Position numbers and translations under genes: made by a program. Positions 35,836 through 48,200 of a DNA stretch of 64,000 bases are shown one piece after another. The notes under the pieces are model-generated. The model saw only the letters and a list, made by a program, of their open reading frames with translations, was not told the origin of the DNA and did no database searches. Origin of the DNA: Phytoseiulus persimilis (lineage: Eukaryota > Arthropoda > Arachnida > Mesostigmata > Phytoseiidae); assembly GCA_037576195.1 (NCBI GenBank), contig CM075102.1:29446745-29510744 (forward strand), given 5' to 3'. Numbering within the stretch: the first letter of the stretch is position 1; the number at the start of each line of letters is the position of its first letter.

Positions 35836-37570
35836 CTATAACGAAAACAGTTGCTTGGCTTTGTCCGCGATGACCTCGGCGATCGCCAGGCTGGAGGTGG
35901 CGGCGGGAGACGGGGCGTTCCGAACGTGTAGAGCTTTCCCTTTGAAGTCACCCTCGCCAATGTCGAAAACGAAGTCATCTACGAACTCGCCGTCGATGTC
36001 CAGCGCCTGTGCGCGAACACCTGCAGGGCCCCGCTCGACGTCGTTCAGTTCGAGCTCAGGAACAAACTTCTTCAACTCCTCGATTTGAGCCGATAACACA
36101 AAGCCTTTATAAAGCTCTTGCACACCCGCCATGAAATACTTAGCCACCATTTTCTGGAGTCCGACGTAATTGATCGATTCGACGAGTTCTACTACATTGA
36201 TTTCTGTACATTTGTAACCTTCTCTAGCGAAGGCGAGAACGGCGTTCGGGCCTAGGATGACCCGACCGTCTATTCTCGGCGTGAAGTGTACTCCTAAGAA
36301 AGGGAGGTTCGGATCCGGGACCGGGTAGATGTTTGTCGAGACAAGGTCGCTTCGGTGTGATTTGAGGAGCAGGTATTCGCCCCTGAATGGAATAATTTTC
36401 GGCAGTGGTGAACCTCCAGTGAGTTCGCAAATGCGATCCGAATAGAGGCCGGCGCACGAAATCAGCCGCCGGCAGCGGATCTGAAAACACAAGTTCAGTT
36501 TTCTTGAGTCAGCGTTGGGGGAAATGGAGACTCTTCAGAGATAACAATACGATTCCCTGGTAAACTCTTCAGGAATACTTAAAATGAACTTTGGATCTCA
36601 TCCGCACCTCTTCAAAAGAGTCGCTCTTCACGAGGAGGTCGTTTTCGTGCTTCTCGATGGCAGCGACCCGGAACCCATAAAAAACATCGCCGCCAAGGTC
36701 TGTGAAGTCCTTGACGTAGTGTTCTGTGACTTCCCTGTAGCTCACGATTCCAGTGTTTGGACTCCAGATAGCTTTCAGTCCTCTCGCTTTGTGTTCAATC
36801 TCTCGAATTCCTTTCTGATCGAGCAGTTGGAGACCCTTGGCCCCATTCGCCTGGCCTGGAATGAAATGCATGAGACCTCGAAATCGGGGACTTGTTCGAG
36901 CTCAACTCAATGCGCGGAAAGTTTCCAATACTTTTCGACTCCCGACTCGATCGTTTACTCGAGAATGAAGTCACTCACCCCGAGCAAAAATGTCGTCGAG
37001 AGCTCCGAGCTGATGGGAATCTGTGGCTATAATGAGCTTTCCACAGATTCTATGAGCAATATTCTTCTCTCGACAATAGTCCAGCATGAGTTGGTGACCC
37101 TTGACGCATAGTTGAGCTTTCAGCGTTCCGGGTTTGTAATAGATGCCAGCGTGGATTACACCACTGTTATTACCACTCTGGTGAAAAGCTGTAATGAAAA
37201 TAATTGACTGAGATCGTGATCGGGATAAAATTAGAATATGGTCATCCATACCAAGCTTAGACAGTTTACAAACGACGGAAAAGGATCCCTGCTTCCATGA
37301 GTATATTTACTGGGAACAAGACAACTCGACACCGATTTTTGAAGACGATACAATGTTTCCGTACAGTCACGTACCCGCATCGTATTCCTTCTCGAGGAGA
37401 CAGATGTCGAGCTTCGGATGATTCTGCTTCAGTTGACGAGCTGTAGCGCAGCCCACGGCTCCTCCTCCAACAATTACAACATCGTACGTTGCGGAGGAGA
37501 TATTCCTAGACAGGTTCACAGCACCGAAACAGGATTTTGAGAGTGAGATGCTCCGTTGAACGCAATTCAT
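35836..37570 (-). CDS. L2HGDH: L-2-hydroxyglutarate dehydrogenase, mitochondrial
   Basis: Complete minus-strand gene in four exons: 37375-37570, 36979-37188, 36608-36855 and 35836-36480, all GT-AG and in phase, coding 432 residues (family about 450). It oxidises L-2-hydroxyglutarate to 2-oxoglutarate using FAD, clearing a toxic by-product of malate dehydrogenase in mitochondria. Residues 1-26 are Ser/Arg-rich like a mitochondrial presequence. DVVIVGGGAVGCATARQL (30-47) is the FAD-binding Rossmann motif. FHQSGNNSGVIHAGIYYKPG is the family signature after the first strand-helix unit. TGIVSYREV and the C-terminal RGPAGVRAQALD and VRNAPSPAATSSLAIA segments are also typical. No broken or missing element is seen. 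It is convergent with the GT31 exon and divergent from TRIM9. The start is the first ATG in frame before the presequence. Confidence 0.95.
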
Positions 37571-39221
37571 GCTGTGTGACGCAAGAGAAAATATTGAATT
37601 ATATAGTAAGGATCAAGCGAATTTCGACACCGATCGAATGTCTCGCTCAGCAAAGTTGGACACTGGGAGCATCATTTGGGGTACCTCTGAATTCTCGAAG
37701 CGAGCTCCGATAGTCAGTGATACACTATGAAATATTTTTCAATGAGATAACTGAACGGCACGCTGAAGTGCATGATCTGGCGGAGAACTATCTTAGCTGA
37801 CGAGAGAGAACACATTCAGCGACTCGTCAACGAATTGATAAAGCCTTAAGTTTCCATTGAATGCGAAATGCAGCAATCGCGGTCATCCATCGGAGTTTTC
37901 GAGCGCCGAGTTCTCCGAAGCAGCCGAAAGTGGATCGACGTATTCATATCAGCCATATTTTATAGGCCGATAGTTGACGAGAGACGCGGAATGCGAACAT
38001 CTTATACTACTGACACTGTCATTTCCTCTGAACCGTGACTAAATTTGGTTCCGCTCCTCTCGGATGACACATGTATTAGAATAAAAGGTCACAGGCGTGT
38101 CACGATGAAAATATCTGCGACACAGTGTTTCCTCTTGATTCCATCGGATCGAAGCGTGTTTCGGGAAATACGAAAAGCTTCATCGCAATGACACCCGGCG
38201 ATGCGGAATTCGGGTGAATATTGGAGCTGAGCGATATAGGACAGCGATCTCCTCGTTCCCTCACCCGATCGTTCACTTGACTCGTAGAGGACAAACCGCA
38301 GTACAGGGCGTGAAATAGTTAAAGGTGAGGCGGTGCCTTTCTGTAGAGAAGAACTGACCACTTCTCGGAACGCAGATCAGAATCCTCGTTCTTGGGGTCT
38401 GAAAGACCCTATGGATCGACTCGCGCCAGATCAGGAGTCTTTGGTGCTCAGCTGGGGACACGCGCGCCCTTCTCTTTGCGGGCTACGAAGCCGCTACGCG
38501 ACCTTTGAAAGGCGTTTATAAGTACCTGAGGCACGCCAAAAACTTCGGAAAGCTTCCGTCAAGTCAAGTCTATCACATCAGAAGCACATTAACCGAACTG
38601 TCGCTCGCGTATCGAAGATAATAGTATTTTCCAGCTTGACTCTATCCGGATAGAGGACTGGGAGCGGACATCTTTGTTTATGTCGGGAGTTTTGCCGAAG
38701 GATGGAGCGGGCGCTGTGTCAGCGCAGGCGCGAAGCTCCGTTCCGCTCACGAGCACGATGGAAACAAGAACTCAACACCCCCGCCAAGGATTGGTGTGCG
38801 ACTCGAATCGGAAATTCGGGAACTACCCGAACGATCACTCATGGTCGAAACATCGCGAACCGCTGCACCATCTAACGGACTGATCTCTAGTAACGCGTGC
38901 GCACGGCTGGCCGGCTACCGACCACCACTCGCAGCAGATGGTTGGTTCGGGGAGAGTGTCACCGACGAAGGAGGGAAACCATCAGGAGGGTCTACTGACT
39001 GACTACAACACGGACAGTCTTCTCTCCAGTCTATAGAAAGCACAGGAGGCGCCGCTTCGTGCAACGCGGAGCCGGTCTCTTTGGTTGCATGAGCTTCTCG
39101 TTCGTTACTGTTGTAATCATCGTTCCCTCTACAGTTGCTGCCGTAGCTGCTTACCTTGCTGCTGCTGCGTGCCGCCGGCACTGTAGCTGCTGTGCCTCGA
39201 TCAAGCCGAGTGGGGCTCGAG
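37571..39221. other. Divergent intergenic region between L2HGDH and TRIM9
   Basis: About 1.65 kb separates the two start codons and should contain both promoters. Near TRIM9 an acceptor-like CGTTCCCTCTACAG (39121-39134) suggests that the first coding exon also carries 5' UTR and that a non-coding exon lies further upstream. No long open frame, repeat or RNA gene was recognised. Confidence 0.4.
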
Positions 39222-42200
39222 ATGGAATCAGAACTCAAGTGCCCCGTGTGCAAGCATCTTTTCGTGAATCCCGTCATCTTGCCCTGCTTTCATTCAGTGT
39301 GCCTCAAGTGCGCCGTCCAACTCCATCAGCCGGCCAGCGGTCAGGAAGACGACTTCGATCAGCTGTCATTGGTGTCTGAAACAGACTCGGGAGTCGTGTG
39401 TAGTCCGTTGCCCTCCGGCAACTCAGTTGCTATCACATGTCCGACTTGTCACAAGGGTTGTCTATTCGACGAAAACGGGGCGGGCAACCTCTGCAAGAAT
39501 CGAGCGCTCGCGAACATCATCGATCGCTATGCCGAATCACGTAAACTCGACATCGAGTGCCAAATGTGCGAGGAAGCTTCCCAACAAGCTTCGTGGTTCT
39601 GCGAACAATGTGAAGTCTTCTACTGCGACGCGTGCCTCGGCTCGTTCCATCCCGCGAGGGGACCTCTGGCCAACCATCAACTAGTTTCAGCCATCCACGG
39701 TCGCTCGCAGCAGAGAGCCAAATTCAAAATCTCCGCTGTCAAGGAGATGAACTGCCTCGAACATGAGGACAATTCGTTCAGCATGTTCTGCCTCATGTGT
39801 AAAATTCCCCTCTGCGTTATGTGCTTGCATGACGGCCGGCACGCGACTCACGATGTGCAGGCGCTCGGCCAGATGAGTCGACTCCAAAAAGTGAGTTTTC
39901 TTGTCTTCTGTCCTATCATTCTTCCAAAAAGACCTCGGCGAACTGAGACTTGTCGCGTACCGCTCAAGATGTGGCGAATCGGGACCTCCGCGAGAGCTTG
40001 GCAAAAGCAGCAGCCATCGATTCTTGATCTGATCGATCACCTCGCTCGCTGAAAGCTGGATCTCGCTGTGGGATTGCAGCCGCTTTTCGCTGAAAGTCTC
40101 GGCGCGTCAAACTTAGATCTCCCGCCCAAAGGGAGCACAGATTTGTTTTCGCTCCTCCGAGACGAACTCTCCTCCGAGAACCGAGAGGCTGTTTGCGGCG
40201 TCATCTTCCACTTGTTGGAGGCTCCGAGGGCAGCGAAGAAGGCGGAGAGCCTTTCACGCTGAGGAAACTTGTGCAACGTCAATTTCCGCTCTGGCCGTCT
40301 CCCTCTCGTTCTTGGACTCCGGATAATCTCCACTAATGACTCCCTTTAGGCGATCTGTAGCTTCGATCATGGTCGCTGAGCCATCAGAGCTCTTTTACCT
40401 CACCGATAGCCTTCCACGTGGCTCTCGCATCCTCTGATTAGCAGATTCTCTCATGATGGAACTTTCCTACGGAGTGTGTCCCGAGCACATAGGGAAAATC
40501 TACCACGCTTCGGCGGCGCTGAAACCCAGGCAAGCTGAATCGATGGTTTGAATACTCAGTCCAATCTTGTTCTTAGCCCGAGATTTCGCCCTCTGGAGGG
40601 ACGGCCTGGGAAGGCTTTCTCCGGAACATCTGAATAAAAATTGGGCCAGTTAGTCGAAACCAAAAGTGGCGCAGAGAGGACAAGAATTGTGAATAAAAAT
40701 GTTCGAGGGATGTTCCAGTAGATCGCTTACGGCTCGCCAGCTCTCTCGCTCAGTCGTTCGCAGAGTTGAGCTCGCTCGCCCGGTCATGAAGACTGGACAT
40801 TTCATTAGGCTCGACGGCGGAAAAGGATGGAGCAGGGTCCCGGCTCGGGCTCAACTGGGCTCCCAGGATCCCGGACCTGTATTTGTCTTTTGTGACAACC
40901 TTAATCGAATGCAGCATGGGGAACATATCACAAGCACGTCAATCGTTTTCTGGTTCTCGCGGTCGTATCACTACCGCCATCATCGCTATCTCCATCATAA
41001 TCAGGGTATCGAGTAGCGGCATCATCAGTTGGTGCGATTGCCGCCCGCTCTCCCGCACTCCTCTCGGAAGTTACACGAGCAGACAGGCTACTTTGTACGA
41101 GATCAGAGAAACAGAGAGACCAAACGCGAAAGCCGGAAGGCCACATTTCATCAAGGAACGGAGGGCGTGCTAGCGAACATATTTCTCGTGTTGGGAAACA
41201 TCACATGCTGCGCTCTTTCCGAAAGCGATTGTCGTCATCCGACAGAAGGGAGAGCCCGAGTTTCCGTCCGCTGGAAAACTCACTGCGAAATTACCTCAAA
41301 ACAACGGGGTGGCTCCTCGGAGCGTCGGAGAAAGTCATAACCAGCGGGAAAAGTGTTCCCTGGGAGCGAGAAGATGTTCATATAAACTCTCCTCCGGGCG
41401 ATGGAAGAGGAGACACCGACGATTACCATACAGATGGCGGAACATATAGAGAAGAAATCTGATGCCGAGCGGTCCGCTCCACGGCTGCGCTCGGCTCTCT
41501 CAAAGTGACAAGCACGGAATGAAGAAGGTTCTTCCTCCCTTTTACTTCACCGTCCGCCTGCGTCCCCACCCGGCTTGGCACGGCAGCCAGTCGCCGTCAG
41601 AACATCACTTCATCTCCGCTCAGCTTTTGTGCTTTTGACGTTCTCCCACCATGAGGGGCTCTGGGTCTCTTGGCCCTCTCACGTTTGTCACTCTCGGGTT
41701 TTTCCACACTCTCTTGAGTAAAGCCAGCCAAACGAAGAATAAATATTGAAATGGATTACGAATAATCACCGCTGCAGACCAACAGTCGGGGACTGGAGCC
41801 TGCGGCCGAGCTCATTCCCTCGCTCGGTGTTTTGCGCGAGGGGTGAACGCTTACGGTAATTAACGCACTTCCTCCCCCGTCACGTCGGATGAGTTCTCAT
41901 CTCGTGGGGATGAACCGCTGCATAGATTCCCTGAAGTTCACGACCGAAACCAGTCTCGCTTCCTCTGTCTCTTGCAACGTCCTCCATGAGCCATCGCTCC
42001 TCGAGTGCCTCGATGGTCCCGTCCCTTGCTCGTGGCTGTGATGAGGCAGAGAGCGGAACGCGTCCACCGCATCAAGACTCGTTTGCTCTGAAGTCGTTCG
42101 AAATCGCAGATTTCCAAGCGACTACCAACCTGACGCGGTTGAAGTTGGCGAAACCCGTTTCCACCAGGCTCCTTCAGAATTGTTTCTCCAACATCGTGGA

Positions 42201-45200
42201 GCAACTTGGCTCAGGAAGGAAAACACCCACGGTGCCGGGAAAAAGAAGCACAGCTGAGGGAGGAGAGGCTTGCGTTTGCTCGAAACCAAGATATTTCGGA
42301 TGCGGTCGTGTTTGCCAAAGCTCTCTTGCGTCACCGGAGCTTTTCTCGTCTCCCTTGCGCAATCTCTCCGACGAGCAGCCCTCTCTCAGCTCCGAGTCGG
42401 GAATCTTCGGAGATTTCCTGAACACATGTTCTCGTTTTGAGAGAATCTGCGGACACCCCAAAGCGTTCTTAGCAACAGCGTCGACAGACGACGCGAGTGT
42501 GAGTCGGGTACATCGATGTTCGTCGACTTTTGGAAAGTTGATGTGGCAGTCGAGTGGAGGGAGAAGAGTCCGTGCAGCGACCGTATTTGTCCATGATGCG
42601 TCTGAGAAACAGGGGACTCCGATCACGAGTGAAGGAATGGGAACCTATCCAACTGGGGAAGCCTTCTCTTCCGGTTACTCGAGCCACACCGACGGACAAA
42701 TGCTTCCATGGGGGCATCCCCGAACCGCCTCGGTTCCCCTTGAGTCTCAATAGGACATCCATTACAGGCGACCGATCCTCCGGAACCGATAGAAAGTAAA
42801 GACAAAATGTCAGGAAAATAGTCTGTGGGTCTTGGAAGGCGAGTCGAAAGGTGCGGTGAAAGCATTTGTATAGATAGTCCCTCCGAGCCCATTTTGTGAG
42901 AAGTCTTGATTCATCGTTCGTGAACATGTGTTCCGTGGGGCGTTTTGACAACTTGATGGACTAACTGCGAGGAAGAGGCACAGAGCCACCGCTACTCAGA
43001 CCTTCTGTGGGCACATGACGCTGCAGATTCCTATGATTTGATGTCAGAAACATCGAAACCACCACGCGACCGCGCGTGCTTCTGCCACAAATCAAGCGAG
43101 CAATCAAGCTGGTGCCATCGAAACTCACGATAGTAAACAGAACACAAGGAACACCGTCGCCGTCTGAGAACGCGCTGACGGTTCCAAAATTCAATCGACC
43201 GAATCATAGATCTGCAGCGAAGACTTTTATTGGCGTTTGAAGTCGGACCGAAGTTGAGCTTCGCAGCCATCCCCCACAGCAGTGAAGGCGCTCGGAAGCG
43301 ATGAGGCTCCTGTATTTCCGAGAAGGTCTCCAGAGTCAAACGGAGCTGCTTTCGAGATAAGAAACGTTTTCTAACGAGAAGCCCCGAGGTCCGCTCTACT
43401 GACGAGCCTCAAAGAGACTCCGGCGACGACGGTTAGGAGTGAGCAGCAGAATCGCTCGTACCGCGAGCAATCGGCGCTAATCGCTGAGGCATCGCCGATG
43501 GCCAAAGAAACAACGTTTTGAGGTTCGTCTTGGAATCGATGGGTTAGTCGATTGCTTGATGGGCGAGAGGTCGCGAATCAGTGTGTCCTCTGCGCTGTTC
43601 CACTCCCGAAGGGCCTCCAGGTGATGAAACAGGCTTGTGGTTGTACAGCTAAGCATGCATCCGCTCCTCTTCGTCTCCACGCCGACCAGATGGCAAACCG
43701 AAGCGGCGACCGTTGTCTTGAGACGGCGCGACGCCTTGCCGTTCTTCTGAAGTCCGAGAATTCTGACGAGAAGGAGAGTTTTGTGTCCGGCCGGATTATC
43801 CTTGCCTCGTTCCGAAATTCAAGACCTCGGATTTCAGCATCAATCTCGTGGAATTTTCCGCGTGTCGTGGGGACCGATCGAAGCTGATAGTTCTCGTTCA
43901 GGAAGTCGTCGATCGGGGAGATTCTTCCGGATTTTGAGGGAGATGGAACCATTCTCCTCGGATCTGCCTTGAAAGACTGATATGGAACAGCTTGTCCTTA
44001 TCGTGGAGTCGATGGAGTTGCGAGCAAACGCGAGAAACTCGGGGAGAAATAGGGGTGGAGGACGAGCGAAGGAAGATACACGAGGTACCTGGGGATCTTT
44101 GCAGGACATAAATTTCAATTATTGCAACGAAGCAAACAGGCAGACGGGTGAGCGGGTAGGCAGTCAAGCTAACATGAGTCAGCGTCTATCTGATCGGAGT
44201 GGTGGCTCGGCTCCGCTGAAACTGTATACGAGAAAAGAAAACAGACAAGCGGGATGGATGGATTTGTATCGGTCCCGTTCCCAAGAGTGAGGAAAGTGTT
44301 CGATGCAACACTGCCCACCACGCCTCGCTGTCGGTTCGATGCAGAGAAGCGTCTCCCCTTGGGGGTCTGCATCCTCGGCAGAACGAGGAGCGTCACTGTT
44401 CTGATTCCCGTTGCGCCCAAGACCACCTGTTCGGCTGATTGAGATTTCCTCAGACATCCTTCTGCTTCTTCAACGGAGAGAAACTCCGCCAGCGGCCCTG
44501 TCTTTGTCCTCGTGCCGTCGGAGAGCTGTTTGAGTTTTCGGTTGAAGTCAGCCGAACAGAGGCGATCCAAATCTGTTACCGATGTTTCACTCAACTCTAG
44601 CTCGGTCCATATCAGCCCAGCCGCGTTTGAGGAGCCACTCTTGAGAACGGAGCCAGTGCGGAGCACGGAAGTGGAAAAACAAACTGACCGTTCAGAATAC
44701 AAGAAGCGGCGTGTTCGACCCAGTTTCCGCTTTTCCCGACGAAACATGCAAAGCGTCGTGCCCGATAGACTCGGGCTTCCGTTGGAAATTCCACAACGGT
44801 TTCCCCGCAATTTCCTGTCGCTGCGATAGAAGGCGAAGGTTGGACTCCCATAAACGCGCGATCTGCGACCCTTCCTCCCTGCTGTAAAGCCGCTAGAGAT
44901 GCAGCCAGGAATTGTTGGGGAAGAGAGGAAGAGGAGTTCACTGTGGAGTACAAGTTGAAGTCTATCTCGATATGCGCTGGGTTTGGCCGGGTTGCGTCAG
45001 TTGAAGTGAGTTGGGTAATGCTCCATCAGGAAATTCTCTGCTCAACAACAGTACAAGCCGACACTGGGAGAGGGTCTCGAAGACACCAGGGAGCTGCAGG
45101 ACGGGGAAGCGATCGACGAACCGCGAGGTTCGTCTACTTAACGCCGTAATTGACGCTGAGTAGGTAACCGACGCCTAATGTAACCGTTCCCGGTCAGGTG

Positions 45201-48200
45201 CTATTTGACTACGCTCGAGCTGATTCGAGCGGAGCTGTGCTTAAGAAACGACCCATACCCTCGATTCCAACGACACTGTGACACCACGTCGGCATTGCCT
45301 GGTCTTCGGCTCGAGCTCTTATCTGCTGCGGGTACGCCTTCGTCGGCCGACGAACGGACAGCTACATTGAGCGTTATAAGGGGCGTTCTGCAAGCCGACG
45401 CCCGTTGCCGCCGTTACAATTGGAGTGACCTATTGGAGCCGCTCACCTGGGAGGGGGCATTGAAGGAGGGGTGGGGTAGGGCCATGGCTTTGGGGGAGTG
45501 ATTTATGTTTCCATTACGAGATGCCCACCCGCCGCGCGTGAGTGCGGGGAGGACTACTTGTGATGCACGGCAGACTTCTCAACCAGTTTTTAGCGGAATA
45601 AACTTCTGCTCCTACTCTGTGTGCGCGAGTCTGACGGAGCTCTACGCGAACGCTGCTAGCGAGTTCTCCTCCACCAATCGATCCAAAGCGACAATGCATC
45701 GGAGTATTTCGCCCACCCGTTTTCGAAACTCGGAATCTCGGGGAGGCTAGCACCGATAATGTTCGCGGGAGCATCCTCCTGGTTTGGGGATGGAAGAGTG
45801 CTTCACATAGCTCGGTCCAATATCAGTGAGGTGAGCAACTTATTATTGTGGTCGACCTGCTCCGAATCGGAAACGGCGGGAAACGCGATGGTCTAAACAT
45901 AGCTGTGATGCTCCGTTCGGGAAGCAATCCTGATCCCGATGAGAATCCTGATTCTCGGGTAGCCGGCGAACGCCTGGATATAATTAATGAGCGGAAAGAG
46001 GATGACCGTCAGCCATATTGCGAGTTCCGGCCTGAACTCTTCCATATTTTGCTTCCATGAGGCATAACGATTCGAGCGATATGGGGGAATAGTTCGAATC
46101 GAAGGAGGCTGTGATGTCAGAGAATATCCGGCGCGGACATTCTGAGAGCACCAGTCTCCTCGCTGAACCGAGGCATGGCTTCGCATGTCAAGTGCTCGTG
46201 CAGTGTTCCGTCAACAGATGGCTATCGATGAACTCTGCGACTATGCGTGGGGGAAAACAGGCAACAGCTCAACGATCTGAAATGCGATAATTATTCAGTT
46301 CTTCGTCGGTCGTTTCTATTTCTGGCTCCTAATTCGACTCGGTGCTGTTCTGGACAAGGATCGAGAGGATTTGGCCGTGGATCACCGGGGACATTCGGTG
46401 ATAACCTAAGGCGTGTGTTGATAATTAATGCCAAACGCTCATTTCTGCGGTGGAATTCCGACCGCGCTCGGAGATGGCGGTTGTTGTGGACGTCATCATT
46501 GAAATATGAGGATGCTTCGGCGCGTGCTCTCGACGACAAGGGGTCAGGAGCAAAGCCACGGCCAAACGCGAACTGGTCTCAGCGAACGGTGTGCGTTTGT
46601 GGGGGTTAGAATAGAATGCTCGTTCATTAACTTCCTAATAGAGCGGCTTTCATGCTACCTAACCCTCCGCTTGGAACCGAGGGCTGTTTGCTTGGTTTGC
46701 TTCGTAATGATTTTGTGTTCTATTCCCTGAGGCCAATATTTTCGCGTTCGGCCCACGAGCCACGCGGTGCGCCCACCCGTCCTCCGGGCTGCCAGCTCGC
46801 CAGTCTGTCAGACAGCGAGGCAAGGATAGAGGATGGGTTTTTCGATGGAACTCTCAATCTCCTTGTATGGCTGATTCTCGGTGCATGTCACGAGAGGTGA
46901 TTTCGGGAAACTGGTCGGCCGTCCGCGCTGTATTGCTCGTCCTTTGTGCTAAATAAGCCTGAGGCAGCTCTCCGGATGCAACGTCTTGCCTCCTTCGGTC
47001 GCATGTAAATCCGCTCCTTCATGAGCTTTGTGTAATCGCATCTACGAGAGGTTTCCGCGCTCCGGCCCCGCGAACGAGGCGAGAAGTCTGCGATATACGA
47101 GTGAAAAGGCACAAAAGAGCTCAGCCGTGAACTCACAAACTTCGAATGAGCCACATTCATCACGTCTGGCGTACCGCATCGTAGCGTGAGCGAGGGGGCT
47201 CGTCTGAATTAGAACCCGGGAAGACGCGAGGGCCGGACCCAGGCGTGTGCGACATCCTCGACGAGGAATAGTGCACCATTCCCGTTTCCTTGGAGGGCAC
47301 TCGCAATGAGATCTGCTCGCTCAAAGCGACTTGAGTTGGTTCAAGCTCGAGATGCTCCTCTTCCGAATGCTCGAGGTTCTGTTTTTCACAGGCGAGGAGG
47401 CTTCTCCAGCCACGGAGAGTTGATGAGTCGCGTTTTCGTCGGTGTGCATGGTTCGTTCCTCGACGGGATGCTGTGTCGCACTGGGAGAGACTCTCGTCAG
47501 CGTCGGCCTCTGCATCCCTTGGAATGTATATTTGATGGAGATGCGGGATCTCAGAACGGCGGTTTGTCTGTCCAGCGCTAACTCTTCTCGATGTCAGAGC
47601 GAGCCTCGCGGTGTGCTGCCTTGCCAAACAACGTCTATCTCTTCTCCAGGCAGACAGGCTGGTTCGCTGGTCTCTCGGTTGGTTCACCGGCCAGCTGGTC
47701 GTCTGGTCGTCGTGAAGTCGACGACTGTCAGCTACCAAGCCAGTTGGGCGACGCATCGTCTCGTCGAATGCACTGTCACGACGGATAAACCGAGCGGGCA
47801 GCCGAGCAAAGCAGCGGACAACTGGCGCGCAGCAACAGATGCGCACAAACGACAACAGGCAACTTCTTAACGGCATGTTGACACATTTCTCAAAAGAGGG
47901 GATTCTTGAGTGCAGAGTGGGGGACTGGCTGCTGTCGATCCGGAGTTCTACTCGCGGCGGACCTGGGGTGAAGCTGCTCGGGCTGCCTTCCTCGAATCCC
48001 TGAGCTGATGGATCTGGAAGCCTGGGCAACTGCGAATGGGTTTGAGCTCTTTTCGAGATCGATTCTCTTTCCATGAGCCGCCTGTCGTTGTAGGAGACAC
48101 TCATTCACGGTGAGCCGAAGACTACAATGAGGATACATGCTCCTACATACCTGCATGTTCCTCGCTCCCGACTCCGAAGATCGCTCCACTTTGGCTTCGG

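Noticed and set aside
35594-36088. 164-codon plus-strand open frame
   Set aside because: Antisense shadow of the last L2HGDH exon.
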